Assembly (NCBI RefSeq): GCF_000703165.1
Contig: NZ_JNLQ01000002.1
Location: 3,410,001 to 3,474,000 of the forward strand
Source of the DNA: Butyrivibrio sp. AE3004
GTDB lineage: Bacteria; Bacillota; Clostridia; Lachnospirales; Lachnospiraceae
Direction of reading: 5' to 3'
DNA length: 64,000 nt
Shown in pieces: positions 50,202-59,828 of this stretch. The notes below the pieces were generated by a model. The model did not search any database and was not told the origin of the DNA. It was given only the letters and a program-made list of their open reading frames with translations. The number at the start of each line of letters is the position of its first letter. Positions within the stretch are counted from its first letter, which is position 1. A program made the translations under genes and the position numbers.

Positions 50202-51464
50202 ATGAAAAAATTTGTGGCAGCCATGGCGGCTGTAGTAGTTGCAGCAGGTATGCTTGCCGGATGTTCAAAGACAGAGAATACTACAGATGCTGCATATCTT
50301 AAGGACATTGATCTTGATAAGTATGTAACACTTGGAGATTATAAGGGGGTTACCATAGAAGTAAAATCTCCCGAAGTTTCCGACGAAGAAGTTGAACAGT
50401 ATATGCAGTATATCAGTTCTTCCATGAAGGCTACGGTTGAAGTTACCGACAGAGCCGTTCAGGAAGGCGATACGGTTAATATCGATTATTCAGGAAAAAG
50501 AGCAGATACAGGTGAGGTATTTGATGGCGGTACAGCTGAGGGATATGACCTTGCAATAGGCTCACATACTTTTATCGATGGTTTTGAAGACGGACTTGTA
50601 GGTGCACAGGTAGGAGAAACAAGAGATCTTAATCTTAAATTCCCTGATAACTACAGTGCAACAGAACTTGCAGGTGCTGATGTTATTTTTACGGTAAAGG
50701 TTAACAGCATCAAGGTTAAGCCCGAACTTGACGATGCGTATGCAGCATCACTCGGCATAGAAAATGTATCAACCATAGATGGGCTTAAGACATACCTTGG
50801 GGAAAGACTTCTTGAGGAAAAGCAGACAGACTATAAGAATGAAATAAATTCAAAGATACTTGAGGCTGTTACAAATAACTGCAAGTTTGAGGAGCCTCCG
50901 AAGGCTGCTCTTGAACGCTTTAAAGGCCTTTACAGTGAGCAGGCTGACATGGTTGCTTCTTATTATTCAGCAAACTATGGCACAAGCTATACAACAGACC
51001 AGGTTCTTTCAATGATGATGGCACAGGAAGGCTTTTCCGGTGAACAGACAGAGTATCTTGATAATAAATCCGTAGAGCTTGCTGAACAGTTTATTATGCT
51101 TGGAGCTATAGCTAAGACAGAGGGCATAGAGGTTACTGAGGATGAACTTAATGAGAAGCTTCAGAATGATATGACAAATGCCAATTCAACTGCCGAAGAG
51201 GACAAGAAAGTAGACAACATCGAAGACTATAAAAAGACAGTAGATGTAGAGAACATAAAGGAAAACCTTCTTACAAACAAGGTAATTGAGTTCCTTGCAG
51301 AAAATGCAAGTGTGACTGAACCTGCAGAAAATGCTGAAGCAGGCAGTGCTGAAGCGGTTGAAAGTACTGAGGATGCAGGAACTACAGAGAATACAGACAG
51401 CACAGAAAATTCAGACAGTACAGATGAAGCAGCCGGAGCTGATGAAGCAGACAGCGCTGAGTGA
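50202..51464 (+). CDS. Exported trigger-factor-like peptidyl-prolyl isomerase lipoprotein
   Basis: 420 aa. A lipoprotein signal ends in GMLAGC (cysteine 21), so the protein is outside the membrane, unlike ribosome-bound trigger factor. After a short N-terminal region comes an FKBP domain (EGDTVNIDYSGKRADTG near 92, FIDGFEDGLVGAQVGE near 125) and a helical domain resembling the trigger-factor C-terminal arms (GLKTYLGERLLEEKQTDYKN onwards). The ribosome-binding N-domain is missing. The last 50 residues are a low-complexity acidic tail. AAGGAG precedes the ATG. Likely helps exported proteins fold; it precedes asnS by 31 bp. Confidence 0.87.
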   Translation: MKKFVAAMAAVVVAAGMLAGCSKTENTTDAAYLKDIDLDKYVTLGDYKGVTIEVKSPEVSDEEVEQYMQYISSSMKATVEVTDRAVQEGDTVNIDYSGKRADTGEVFDGGTAEGYDLAIGSHTFIDGFEDGLVGAQVGETRDLNLKFPDNYSATELAGADVIFTVKVNSIKVKPELDDAYAASLGIENVSTIDGLKTYLGERLLEEKQTDYKNEINSKILEAVTNNCKFEEPPKAALERFKGLYSEQADMVASYYSANYGTSYTTDQVLSMMMAQEGFSGEQTEYLDNKSVELAEQFIMLGAIAKTEGIEVTEDELNEKLQNDMTNANSTAEEDKKVDNIEDYKKTVDVENIKENLLTNKVIEFLAENASVTEPAENAEAGSAEAVESTEDAGTTENTDSTENSDSTDEAAGADEADSAE

Positions 51465-51495
51465 TTATAGATTATAGAGGAGGCATATTTATATT

Positions 51496-52887
51496 ATGGA
51501 ACTGACAGATATCAGAGAGCTTTTTCAGGCTCCGGAAAAATTTGCTGATAAAAAAGTTACTGTAGGCGGATGGATCAGAAGCATAAGAGATTCAAAGGCT
51601 ATAGGTTTTATTGTATTAAACGACGGAACATATTTTACACCACTTCAGATTGTATATTCTGACAGCCTTGGCAATTTTGCAGAGGTAAGCAAGCTGAATG
51701 TCGGATCTGCTATTATAGCTGAGGGTACAATCGTACTTACCCCCGGTGCAAAGCAGCCCTTTGAGATGCAGGCGGAGACAGTTACTATTGAGGGACCCTC
51801 AACGCCTGATTTCCCGCTTCAGAAAAAACGTCATTCACTCGAATTCTTAAGAACAATACCTCATCTCCGCGCACGTACCAATACTTTTGAGGCCGTTTTC
51901 AGAGTTCGTTCACTTGCTGCATATGCTATTCATTCATTCTTCCAGGAGAGAGGATTCGTATATGTTCATACTCCTCTTATCACAGGTAGTGATTGTGAAG
52001 GTGCAGGAGAGATGTTCCAGGTAACTACAATGGATCTCAATAATGTGCCTAAGACTGAAGATGGTCAGGTTGATTATTCACAGGACTTTTTCGGAAAACC
52101 GGTTAATCTTACCGTTTCCGGGCAGCTCAATGTTGAGACATACGCTTTTGCATTTAAGAATGTTTATACCTTTGGACCTACATTCAGAGCTGAGAACTCC
52201 AATACCACAAGACATGCAGCTGAGTTCTGGATGATTGAGCCTGAGATGTGTTTTGCGGATCTTAAGGATGACTGCGACTGCGCAGAGGCTATGCTTAAGT
52301 ATGTAATTAACTATGTACTTGAGAATGCTCCTGCAGAAATGGAATTCTTCAATTCATTTGTAGATAAGGGTCTTATCGAGAGACTTAAGAATGTAGCAAA
52401 CAGTGAGTTTGGAAGAATTACATATACAGAAGCTGTTGAAATTCTTAAAGAGCACAATGACCAGTTTGACTATAAAGTTGAATGGGGCTCAGATCTTCAG
52501 ACAGAGCATGAAAGATTCCTTACAGAGCAGATCTTTAAAAAGCCTGTATTTGTAACAGATTATCCGAAGGAAATAAAGGCATTCTATATGAAGCTGAATG
52601 AGGATGGCAAGACTGTAGCAGCTGCTGACTGTCTTGTACCCGGAATCGGTGAAATAGTTGGTGGAAGCCAGAGAGAAGATGACCTTGAGACTCTTGAAAA
52701 GAGAATGGATGAACTTGGACTTAAGAAAGAAGATTATCAGTTCTATCTTGATCTTCGCCGTTATGGTTCAGTACGACATGCCGGATTCGGACTTGGTTTT
52801 GAGCGTTGTGTAATGTATCTCACAGGTATGGGAAATATTCGTGATGTTGAATCATTCCCCAGAACTGTAGGTAATTGCGAATTATAA
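51496..52887 (+). CDS. asnS: Asparaginyl-tRNA synthetase
   Basis: Class II synthetase of 463 aa. N-terminal OB-fold ([19 protein letters not shown]), motif 2 [19 protein letters not shown] and motif 3 [18 protein letters not shown] are present; [11 protein letters not shown] distinguishes AsnRS from AspRS. GGAGG lies about 12 bases before the ATG. No T-box is seen; it may be co-transcribed with the foldase gene. A terminator follows directly. Confidence 0.97.
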   Translation: MELTDIRELFQAPEKFADKKVTVGGWIRSIRDSKAIGFIVLNDGTYFTPLQIVYSDSLGNFAEVSKLNVGSAIIAEGTIVLTPGAKQPFEMQAETVTIEGPSTPDFPLQKKRHSLEFLRTIPHLRARTNTFEAVFRVRSLAAYAIHSFFQERGFVYVHTPLITGSDCEGAGEMFQVTTMDLNNVPKTEDGQVDYSQDFFGKPVNLTVSGQLNVETYAFAFKNVYTFGPTFRAENSNTTRHAAEFWMIEPEMCFADLKDDCDCAEAMLKYVINYVLENAPAEMEFFNSFVDKGLIERLKNVANSEFGRITYTEAVEILKEHNDQFDYKVEWGSDLQTEHERFLTEQIFKKPVFVTDYPKEIKAFYMKLNEDGKTVAAADCLVPGIGEIVGGSQREDDLETLEKRMDELGLKKEDYQFYLDLRRYGSVRHAGFGLGFERCVMYLTGMGNIRDVESFPRTVGNCEL

Positions 52888-52892
52888 TTAAG

Positions 52893-52944
52893 TGACTTCT
52901 TGAATGCAAAGATGAAAATGCGTTCAAGAAGTCATATATTTTTT
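52893..52944 (+). terminator. Terminator of asnS
   Basis: TGACTTCTTGAA pairs perfectly with TTCAAGAAGTCA over an 18-base loop, followed by TATATTTTTTT. Confidence 0.88.
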
Positions 52945-52971
52945 TAGATTGAGAGATATTAAATAATACTT

Positions 52972-54483
52972 ATGGGGAAATCTAAATTAGATAAAAATAT
53001 AATAATTGACTATATACTAACCCTGGTAATTGTCATTTTCGCGTACCAGGGATTTTACAGATTTGGATTTGGATCAGATACGATGATTCATTATCTCAAT
53101 CCTCTTATAAACATCGAATCTGAATTTACTTACGGGAGATATATTCCATATCTTATGGAGATGCTGTTTTATAAGCTTGGAATCATACTTCCTGAGAAAT
53201 ACAGGTATTTTTTTATTCTGCATATTTTTGTGGTTTCGCTTGGAGCATTTATTTACCAGCAGGTAATAATATCGCTACTAAACAAGAAAAAAGTTTTTTC
53301 TGATATTTTTGAAGAATACTTTGGAAGAGTATTGCTGCTTTTGCCGTTTATCAGCACACTTTTTTCGGAATATCTTATGTTCCCGGAGTGCTTTGTTTAC
53401 TGCTTCTATGTGTTGTTTACAGCACTTGCTTTATATTTTTATTCTAAAAATAAGTACGTAGCGGCAGTGTTTTTTATGCTGATGGGTGGATGCACATATC
53501 AGGTTTCGGTGATATTGTGTGCAATTTATACTCTTCTCTATATTTTAGTTGAGGGTGATTGTGTTCTAAATAAGAAGATGTTTTTCAGAGGGCTGATAGT
53601 TTCTGTTAGCTGTCTTTTGTCCGGCTTTCTTAATTATGAATCAACCAAGCTGATGCTGGTCACAGGAGTAATGTCTGATAATCCAAAGCCGATAACATCC
53701 GGGAGTGTTTTTGATAGTGTTACTGGGGTAATCAGACTTTTTTGGAACTTTTTGAAAAATGGTATTGGACTGTTGCCGGTTCCGTATATTAATTTATGCA
53801 TCCTGATAATAGTGACATTGATGCTTTTAATATCCCGTAAAACAGAGAAAGAAAGAATTTTAACGTTTGTTTTTGGCGGATTTGTGATGTTTGCGCTATC
53901 ACTTGCGATTCCTATTATCCAATCAAGCGCTCCCAGAGTTATTTATACCTTATATGCAGCTTTGGGATGCACATGTTTTTTGGCGTATATCCAGCTTGAT
54001 ATAAAGACGAAAAAATATATGAAGGCTCTTATAGGAATTTGTGCTATTGTTCAGCTTTTTTCCTGCCAGCAGATAGCGCTTAATCACTATATTTCAAATG
54101 TTCAGGATTTAGCATGTGCACAGGCGGTGCTTAATAAGATTGATAACTATGAAGCTGATACCGGAGTAACCGTTACCGAAATTGGTGTATGTGTGGATGA
54201 TGAGTCTTTAAATTATTATGATAATGTATATTATAAACTAGACCAGATAAACGAGCGTACTGCAAGAAATGTAGCATACAGCCTTTTGGAGTATGCAGGC
54301 AGTCTTGAGAAAAAAGATGAACTAAATGGCATTAAATCAGATACCGGCAGAAGATTCAAAAAAAGTCAGATGAAGGCAGGAAAAATAAGAAAAAAATATT
54401 TTAAAGATAAGAACTGGGATAAATTTGATGTGGATAAGCAGCTGGTAATTGACAAAAATACAGCATATTGGTGTATTTATTAA
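52972..54483 (+). CDS. GtrII-like polytopic membrane protein (paralogue of 22591-24084)
   Basis: 503 aa with about ten helices and a C-terminal soluble tail. GFYRFGFGSDTMIHYLN and YGRYIPYLMEMLFYKLG fill the same positions as the acidic loop of the first copy, and the tail ends (FKDKNWDKFDVDKQL, WCIY) mirror it. Middle regions share AP(R)VIYTLYA/SPRVIYSYG. Probable lipid-carrier-dependent sugar transferase acting outside the membrane; acceptor unknown. Only a weak ribosome site precedes the ATG. Has its own terminator. Confidence 0.75.
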   Translation: MGKSKLDKNIIIDYILTLVIVIFAYQGFYRFGFGSDTMIHYLNPLINIESEFTYGRYIPYLMEMLFYKLGIILPEKYRYFFILHIFVVSLGAFIYQQVIISLLNKKKVFSDIFEEYFGRVLLLLPFISTLFSEYLMFPECFVYCFYVLFTALALYFYSKNKYVAAVFFMLMGGCTYQVSVILCAIYTLLYILVEGDCVLNKKMFFRGLIVSVSCLLSGFLNYESTKLMLVTGVMSDNPKPITSGSVFDSVTGVIRLFWNFLKNGIGLLPVPYINLCILIIVTLMLLISRKTEKERILTFVFGGFVMFALSLAIPIIQSSAPRVIYTLYAALGCTCFLAYIQLDIKTKKYMKALIGICAIVQLFSCQQIALNHYISNVQDLACAQAVLNKIDNYEADTGVTVTEIGVCVDDESLNYYDNVYYKLDQINERTARNVAYSLLEYAGSLEKKDELNGIKSDTGRRFKKSQMKAGKIRKKYFKDKNWDKFDVDKQLVIDKNTAYWCIY

Positions 54484-54495
54484 ATAAGCGAAAAT

Positions 54496-54536
54496 GCCTC
54501 CTTGTGCAGATAGAAGATTTGCTCAAGGAGGCTTTT
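54496..54536 (+). terminator. Terminator after the GtrII paralogue
   Basis: GCCTCCTTG pairs with CAAGGAGGC over a 19-base loop; TTTTCC follows. Confidence 0.8.
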
Positions 54537-54625
54537 CCATGCAAGACTCCAGGGAGTCGCAAACGACACTTTGTTTTGATATAATTGAATTGATAAAAGT
54601 TTTGTTTTTCAAAAATGGGGAATAA

Positions 54626-56065
54626 ATGAAAAGATTTAATATAAGATTATTAAACAGATATATTTGCGCAGGTTTGGCAGTTGCTATGCTCACTGTTTCA
54701 GGAAGTCCTGCGATGGCAACGAGTAGCGAGGAGCTCAAGAAACAGCAGAAGGAGCTGGAGAAACAGCAAAAAGAGCTGGAAAAGGAGCAAAATGCCATCG
54801 AATCCCAAAAACAGAAGAGTCAGAGCGGGCTTAACAATGCAAACCAGAATATTAGCGAGATACAGGGAGAGCAGGCGGAAATTCAGGAAGGAATTGATGA
54901 AGCCAAGGAAGAATTGACGGGACTTCTTACGAGTATCGATCTGATTCAGGCTGATATCGAGGACACTCAGATTAAGATCGAAAAGACTCAGCAGGAATAT
55001 GAAGAGGCCAAGAACCAGGAAGAAACTTTATATACTGCGATGAAAAAACGAATCAAATTCATGTATGAAAAGGGTGAGTTTTCATATGCCGAACTTCTTC
55101 TGCAGGCTCAGAGTGTCGGAGATATGCTGAATAAGGCAGGTTATGCTGAAGAGCTGTATGACTATGACAGAAACAAGCTTTATGAATTTGTGGCAGCAAA
55201 GGAAGCTGCTGAACAATATGGTGAAGAACTTGAGGAAGCAAAGTCAGAGCTTGAAACATCTCAGTATGAGCTTAAAGAGGAACAGGTTCATGTTGAGCAG
55301 ATCATAGATAAATATAAAAAGCAGTATGCAAATTTTGATGTTCAGCTTGCCAAGGCACGTCAGAATGCGGCAGTTTATACCGCACAGCTTCAACAGCAGA
55401 CTTCACAGATAAGAGACCTTCAGGCAAAGATCGATGCCAAGGAGGCAGAAGTAAAAAAGACAAAGAAGGCAGCGGATGCGGCTGCAAAGAAGGAAGCGGA
55501 AGAAGCGAAGAAGAAAAAGGAAGCAGAAGAAGCCAAGAAAAAAGCAGAAGAAGCTAAGAAAAAAGAAGAAGATAAGCTTGCGCAGGCAAATACAGATGAT
55601 GATCCGGTCGAGGATGATTCAGATGACCAGGATGATACTTCTGATTCACCGAGTTCATCAAATGCTTCAAGCGAAGCTTCATCAACTCCGGCTAAAACTG
55701 CTCCTGCTCCTTTGGGGTCAGCAACAGGGCAGAATATTGCTAATTATGCATGTCAGTTTGTTGGAAATCCTTATGTTGCCGGAGGCACCAGTCTTACCAA
55801 TGGTGCTGACTGTTCAGGTTTTGTCTATGCTGTATACAAGCAGTTCGGAATCAGCGTGCCAAGATCATCATACGCTCAGGCTACATACGGAAGAGAAGTC
55901 TCCTATCAGAATGCGGCAGCGGGAGACATTATCTATTACGGAGGCCATGTAGCTATTTATCTTGGCGGAGGCAGAATTGTACATGCAAGTACTGCAAGAA
56001 CGGGAATAAAATACGAAAACGCTACTTACAGAACCATATTGACTATTCGCAGATTTGTCGGATAA
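54626..56065 (+). CDS. Secreted NlpC/P60 cell-wall endopeptidase with coiled coil (PcsB/CwlO-like)
   Basis: 479 aa. Signal peptide to about residue 31 (cleavage after SPAMA). A long coiled-coil region (about 35-280) matches the PcsB/CwlO regulatory segment that in relatives is controlled by FtsEX. A Lys/Glu/Ala-rich stretch (280-320), then an Asp/Ser-rich linker, lead to the C-terminal NlpC/P60 domain: NGADCSGFVYAVYKQFG (catalytic cysteine near 395), GHVAIYLGGGRIVHAST (histidines). It cuts peptidoglycan stem peptides between D-Glu and the diamino acid. GGGGA precedes the ATG. Likely involved in growth or division. Confidence 0.93.
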   Translation: MKRFNIRLLNRYICAGLAVAMLTVSGSPAMATSSEELKKQQKELEKQQKELEKEQNAIESQKQKSQSGLNNANQNISEIQGEQAEIQEGIDEAKEELTGLLTSIDLIQADIEDTQIKIEKTQQEYEEAKNQEETLYTAMKKRIKFMYEKGEFSYAELLLQAQSVGDMLNKAGYAEELYDYDRNKLYEFVAAKEAAEQYGEELEEAKSELETSQYELKEEQVHVEQIIDKYKKQYANFDVQLAKARQNAAVYTAQLQQQTSQIRDLQAKIDAKEAEVKKTKKAADAAAKKEAEEAKKKKEAEEAKKKAEEAKKKEEDKLAQANTDDDPVEDDSDDQDDTSDSPSSSNASSEASSTPAKTAPAPLGSATGQNIANYACQFVGNPYVAGGTSLTNGADCSGFVYAVYKQFGISVPRSSYAQATYGREVSYQNAAAGDIIYYGGHVAIYLGGGRIVHASTARTGIKYENATYRTILTIRRFVG

Positions 56066-56092
56066 ATGTGTTATAGATGAGGAGAGCAGATT

Positions 56093-57529
56093 TTGGAGTG
56101 GAGAAAACTTTTATGCAGCGATAGAATTCGTCCCATATATAAACATGAAGGTTCCAAGGATCTTCGAAGCGAATTCGAGAAAGACTATCACAGAATAATA
56201 GGAAGCGCTTCTTTTAGAAGACTTCAGGATAAAACACAGGTTTTTCCGCTTGATCAGTCTGATTTTGTCAGGACAAGATTAACACATTCTCTGGAGGTAT
56301 CATCTTTTTGTAAATCTCTTGGGCAGAACATAGCAAGAAAAATAATTTCCGAAATCGGGGATGAAAGCTTTGAAGTAGGCTATCAGCAGGATATTTGCGA
56401 CATTCTTCAGTGTGCGGGGCTTCTTCATGATATAGGGAATCCGCCCTTTGGACATTTTGGTGAAACTGTCATAAGAGAATGGTTCAAGGATAATCTTTCT
56501 AAGCTGGAATTTAATCTTGAAGAATCCGGAAATGTTAAGAGAAAAACTGTAAGAGATGTTCTTAATCCTCAGATGCAAAATGACTTTTATAATTTCGAGG
56601 GCAATACTCAGGCTCTTAGAGTAGTGACTAAGCTCCACTATCTTGTGGATGAGCATGGCATGAATCTTACAAAGGCACTTCTTGCCACAATTATTAAATA
56701 TCCTGTTTCATCGTTAAATGTTGATAAGAAAAGTAAAGACATCTGCTGCCATAAAATGGGCTATTATTTTGCAGACAGAGAAATTTTCCGGGATATAGAG
56801 TACTCCTGCGGATTAAACGGCAGGCGACATCCTCTTACATATATCCTTGAGGCTGCTGATGATATTGCATACAGAACAGCGGATATAGAGGACTCATACA
56901 AAAAGAGAAGAATTAGTTTTGATGTATTACTAAGAGAGTTGGAAAACAGATGCTATGATGACGGATCGGATACGGAATACAGAGCACTGATAGACACTCT
57001 TAAATACAGATATGAGAAAGGAATTGAGCATAAGGTCAGCGATCCCGGAGAATATGCTGTTCAGAATTGGATTATTGCCGTACAGGGAAAGCTTATATAT
57101 TTTGCTACAGAAAGCTTTGCAAAGAATTATGAGGCCATAATGGATGGCTCTTTTGGGCAGGAGCTGCTTGAAGGAACTGAAGGAAAGCATATAGTTGATA
57201 CACTTGGTGATATTGCTGTTAAATATGCATTTAATTCGGAACCTATACTTAAGATTGAAGTAAGTGCCAACCAGATTTTGACATATCTTTTAGACAGACT
57301 TGTTCCCGCAGCTATTTATTATGATACGGATAAAAAGGCAAGACCTATTGATTCAAGGATGATCTCATTTATATCCGACAATTATAAAAAAATATATCAT
57401 ATCTATTCAGAAGGCAGGACGGAGGATGAGAAGCTATACCTGAGATTGCTTCTTGTCACGGATTATGTCTGCGGTATGACTGACAGTTATGCTAAGAGAC
57501 TGTATCAGGAATTAAATGGACTTACATAG
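56093..57529 (+). CDS. dGTPase-family HD-domain triphosphohydrolase
   Basis: 478 aa. RIIGSASFRRLQDKTQVFPL, RTRLTHSLEVSSF and LLHDIGNPPFGHFGE are the dGTPase signatures, with the HD metal ligands in the last two (H...HD). Members cut dGTP or other dNTPs to nucleoside and triphosphate. SGLLHD-type histidine and LEAADDIAYRTADIED (C-terminal HD aspartate) complete the site. The start is TTG with GAGGAGAG upstream, 27 bp after the NlpC gene. Neighbouring guaA makes a purine link plausible. Confidence 0.9.
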   Translation: MEWRKLLCSDRIRPIYKHEGSKDLRSEFEKDYHRIIGSASFRRLQDKTQVFPLDQSDFVRTRLTHSLEVSSFCKSLGQNIARKIISEIGDESFEVGYQQDICDILQCAGLLHDIGNPPFGHFGETVIREWFKDNLSKLEFNLEESGNVKRKTVRDVLNPQMQNDFYNFEGNTQALRVVTKLHYLVDEHGMNLTKALLATIIKYPVSSLNVDKKSKDICCHKMGYYFADREIFRDIEYSCGLNGRRHPLTYILEAADDIAYRTADIEDSYKKRRISFDVLLRELENRCYDDGSDTEYRALIDTLKYRYEKGIEHKVSDPGEYAVQNWIIAVQGKLIYFATESFAKNYEAIMDGSFGQELLEGTEGKHIVDTLGDIAVKYAFNSEPILKIEVSANQILTYLLDRLVPAAIYYDTDKKARPIDSRMISFISDNYKKIYHIYSEGRTEDEKLYLRLLLVTDYVCGMTDSYAKRLYQELNGLT

Positions 57530-57646
57530 AAGACGTTGCTTGGTGCTTACTTTGATTTGTGCTTGCATTTTTGTGGTATTGCATTTATTGTAAGTGGAGC
57601 AATAAGTTGTTTTGTTATTCGAATAAACATTATGAAAGAGGATAAT

Positions 57647-59302
57647 ATGGCAAGAGAAATGGTTGTAGTTCTTGACTTCGGTGGACAGTATAAGCAGCTG
57701 ATCGCAAGACGTGTACGTGAATGCAACGTGTATTGCGAGATACATCCGTATAATATCGGACTTGATAAGCTTCGGGAAATGAATCTCAAAGGCATTATTT
57801 TGACCGGTGGACCAAACAGTGTCTATGGAGATAAGGCTGTTTTATGTGACAAGGAGCTTTTTGATCTGGGAGTTCCGGTTCTTGGCATCTGCTATGGAGC
57901 TCAGTTAACAGCATTTTTAAATGGTGGAGAAGTAAAGACTGCTCCCGTAAGTGAGTATGGTAAGACAGAAACGTTTCTTGATTCAGCTTCAGAGTTGTTT
58001 AAAGATATGACTGAAAATGAGGACGGGATACCTGTTCGATATTCGGATAATTCCTTTGAGAGTCCTCTTAACGGTGGAATGGTAGGTGGTGCAAAAGCCG
58101 TGGTTACGACATGGATGAGCCACACAGACTACATAGCAAAGGCTCCGGAGGGATTTAAAATAACCGCAAATACAGATAACTGCCCCGTAGCAGCTATGGA
58201 GAATTCGCAGAAAAAAATTTATGCGGTTCAGTTCCATCCTGAAGTTATGCACACTGAGTGTGGAACCATTATGCTAAGGAATTTTGTAATGAACATATGT
58301 GGATGCGCCTGTGACTGGCAGATGTCTGATTTTGTAGAGCGCAGCATTAAGGAAATTCGTGATAAGGTTGGAAATGGAAGAGCGTTGTGTGCTTTGTCAG
58401 GCGGTGTTGATTCATCTGTGGCAGCCGTTCTTATGAGTAAAGCAATTGGCAAGCAGCTTACTTGTGTTTTTGTTGATCATGGTCTTCTTAGAAAAGATGA
58501 AGGTGATGAGGTTGAGGAAGTATTTGGACCAAATGGTGCGTATGACCTGAATTTCATCAGAGTAAATGCACAGGATAGATTTTATGAAGCTCTTAAGGGA
58601 GTTGAGGAACCCGAGAAGAAACGAAAAATAATCGGAGAGATGTTTATTCGTGTATTTGAGGAAGAAGCCAAGAAAATCGGAGCAGTTGATTTCCTTGTTC
58701 AGGGAACAATTTATCCCGATGTTGTAGAGAGTGGTATCGGAGAAGGTGCTGTTATCAAGTCTCATCACAACGTAGGCGGACTTCCGGATTATGTTGATTT
58801 TAAGGAAATAATAGAACCTTTAAGAATGCTTTTCAAAGATGAAGTCAGAGCATCAGGCTTAGAGCTTGGAATACCGGAACACCTTGTTTACAGGCAGCCT
58901 TTCCCCGGACCCGGACTTGGTATCAGGATAATCGGTGAAGTTACAGCTGAGAAGGTACGCATTGTTCAAGATGCAGATGCAATTTATCGTGAGGAAATTG
59001 CCAGGGCTGCTTCTTCATATAAAAAAGAATTTGGCAAAAATCCGGCATGGCTTCCTGCTCAATACTTTGCAGCACTTACAAATATGCGCTCTGTTGGTGT
59101 CATGGGCGACTTCAGAACTTATGATTATGCTGTGGCACTCCGTGCAGTAAATACTTCTGATTTCATGACAGCGGATGCAACAGACCTTCCTTGGGAGATT
59201 TTGCAGACAGTTATGAATAGGATTATAAATGAGGTTAAGGGAGTAAACCGTGTAATGTATGATCTTACTTCCAAACCACCGGGAACAATTGAACTAGAAT
59301 GA
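57647..59302 (+). CDS. guaA: GMP synthase (glutamine-hydrolysing)
   Basis: Converts XMP to GMP. 551 aa from ATG 57647, which has AGAGG five bases upstream; 37 in-frame codons before it are unlike the family. The amidotransferase triad is in [12 protein letters not shown] (cysteine) and [12 protein letters not shown] (histidine, glutamate); the ATP-pyrophosphatase loop is [27 protein letters not shown] and the end [10 protein letters not shown] are conserved. It is about 35-40 residues longer than usual, the extra lying between EYGKTETF and WMSHTDY in the amidotransferase domain. No purine riboswitch is seen in front. Confidence 0.96.
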   Translation: MAREMVVVLDFGGQYKQLIARRVRECNVYCEIHPYNIGLDKLREMNLKGIILTGGPNSVYGDKAVLCDKELFDLGVPVLGICYGAQLTAFLNGGEVKTAPVSEYGKTETFLDSASELFKDMTENEDGIPVRYSDNSFESPLNGGMVGGAKAVVTTWMSHTDYIAKAPEGFKITANTDNCPVAAMENSQKKIYAVQFHPEVMHTECGTIMLRNFVMNICGCACDWQMSDFVERSIKEIRDKVGNGRALCALSGGVDSSVAAVLMSKAIGKQLTCVFVDHGLLRKDEGDEVEEVFGPNGAYDLNFIRVNAQDRFYEALKGVEEPEKKRKIIGEMFIRVFEEEAKKIGAVDFLVQGTIYPDVVESGIGEGAVIKSHHNVGGLPDYVDFKEIIEPLRMLFKDEVRASGLELGIPEHLVYRQPFPGPGLGIRIIGEVTAEKVRIVQDADAIYREEIARAASSYKKEFGKNPAWLPAQYFAALTNMRSVGVMGDFRTYDYAVALRAVNTSDFMTADATDLPWEILQTVMNRIINEVKGVNRVMYDLTSKPPGTIELE

Positions 59303-59320
59303 AATAACATGCGTTATTGA

Positions 59321-59362
59321 ACAAAGCCCCAGAAGCGCCTATGCGCTTCTGGGGCTTTGTTG
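59321..59362 (+). terminator. Terminator of guaA
   Basis: ACAAAGCCCCAGAAGCGC pairs perfectly with GCGCTTCTGGGGCTTTGT over a 4-base loop. Confidence 0.92.
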
Positions 59363-59438
59363 TTATACTGGCTGAATTCGTCAGAGTCTTATCCTTAAGG
59401 CATAAATGTATGGGAATCCAGTAGATATTTGGAAAATT

Positions 59439-59540
59439 TACGTGAGGAAGGGCTGGTCAACAAGAGTGTATCACGTAGAATGCCTGAATATCAGTGCAGC
59501 ACTACGTGATAATAGTCAAAAGATAAAGTAGAGTCACGTA
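59439..59540 (+). repeat. Four evenly spaced TACGTGA/TCACGTA motifs
   Basis: TACGTGA at 59439-59445, TCACGTA at 59471-59477, TACGTGA at 59503-59509, TCACGTA at 59534-59540: alternating orientation, centre spacing 32, 32 and 31 bp. The middle two extend to TATCACGTAG/CTACGTGATA, a perfect 10-bp inverted repeat. The spacers are only weakly alike. Confidence 0.7.
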
Positions 59541-59563
59541 GATCTGAAAAAAGGAGTTTGGTG

Positions 59564-59635
59564 ATGCAGGATTACAAGGAAAAATTGGAAAAACAAATAC
59601 AGGAGATAGATGCTCTAATAACCCAAATTGATTAG
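59564..59635 (+). CDS. Possible 23-residue peptide or gene remnant
   Basis: MQDYKEKLEKQIQEIDALITQ is helical and charged and is preceded by AAGGAG ten or so bases before the ATG. It resembles the first residues of longer uncharacterised proteins of gut Firmicutes, so it may be the start of a gene cut short by a stop. The rest of 59636-59828 holds no clear gene. Confidence 0.35.
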   Translation: MQDYKEKLEKQIQEIDALITQID

Positions 59636-59828
59636 TTAAGATAGAGGCATATGAGCAAAGTGGATATTTTCTGGGGAAAAATATGATCATGACATTTGAG
59701 ACTTCTCAACATGCCATCAGTTCTAATATAATAAAGGCTATGATTAAAGAATATCTAGTTTAGCAGGTTATGGCGCAATTCAACTTGAGGGATAAATGTC
59801 CATATAAAATGCCGGGAGGATAGCAGTT

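Noticed and set aside
57530..57646. Purine riboswitch before guaA
   Set aside because: No conserved purine-aptamer core or terminator found in the 117-bp gap.
59439..59540. CRISPR-like array
   Set aside because: The repeated unit is only seven bases, alternates in orientation and no cas gene is present.
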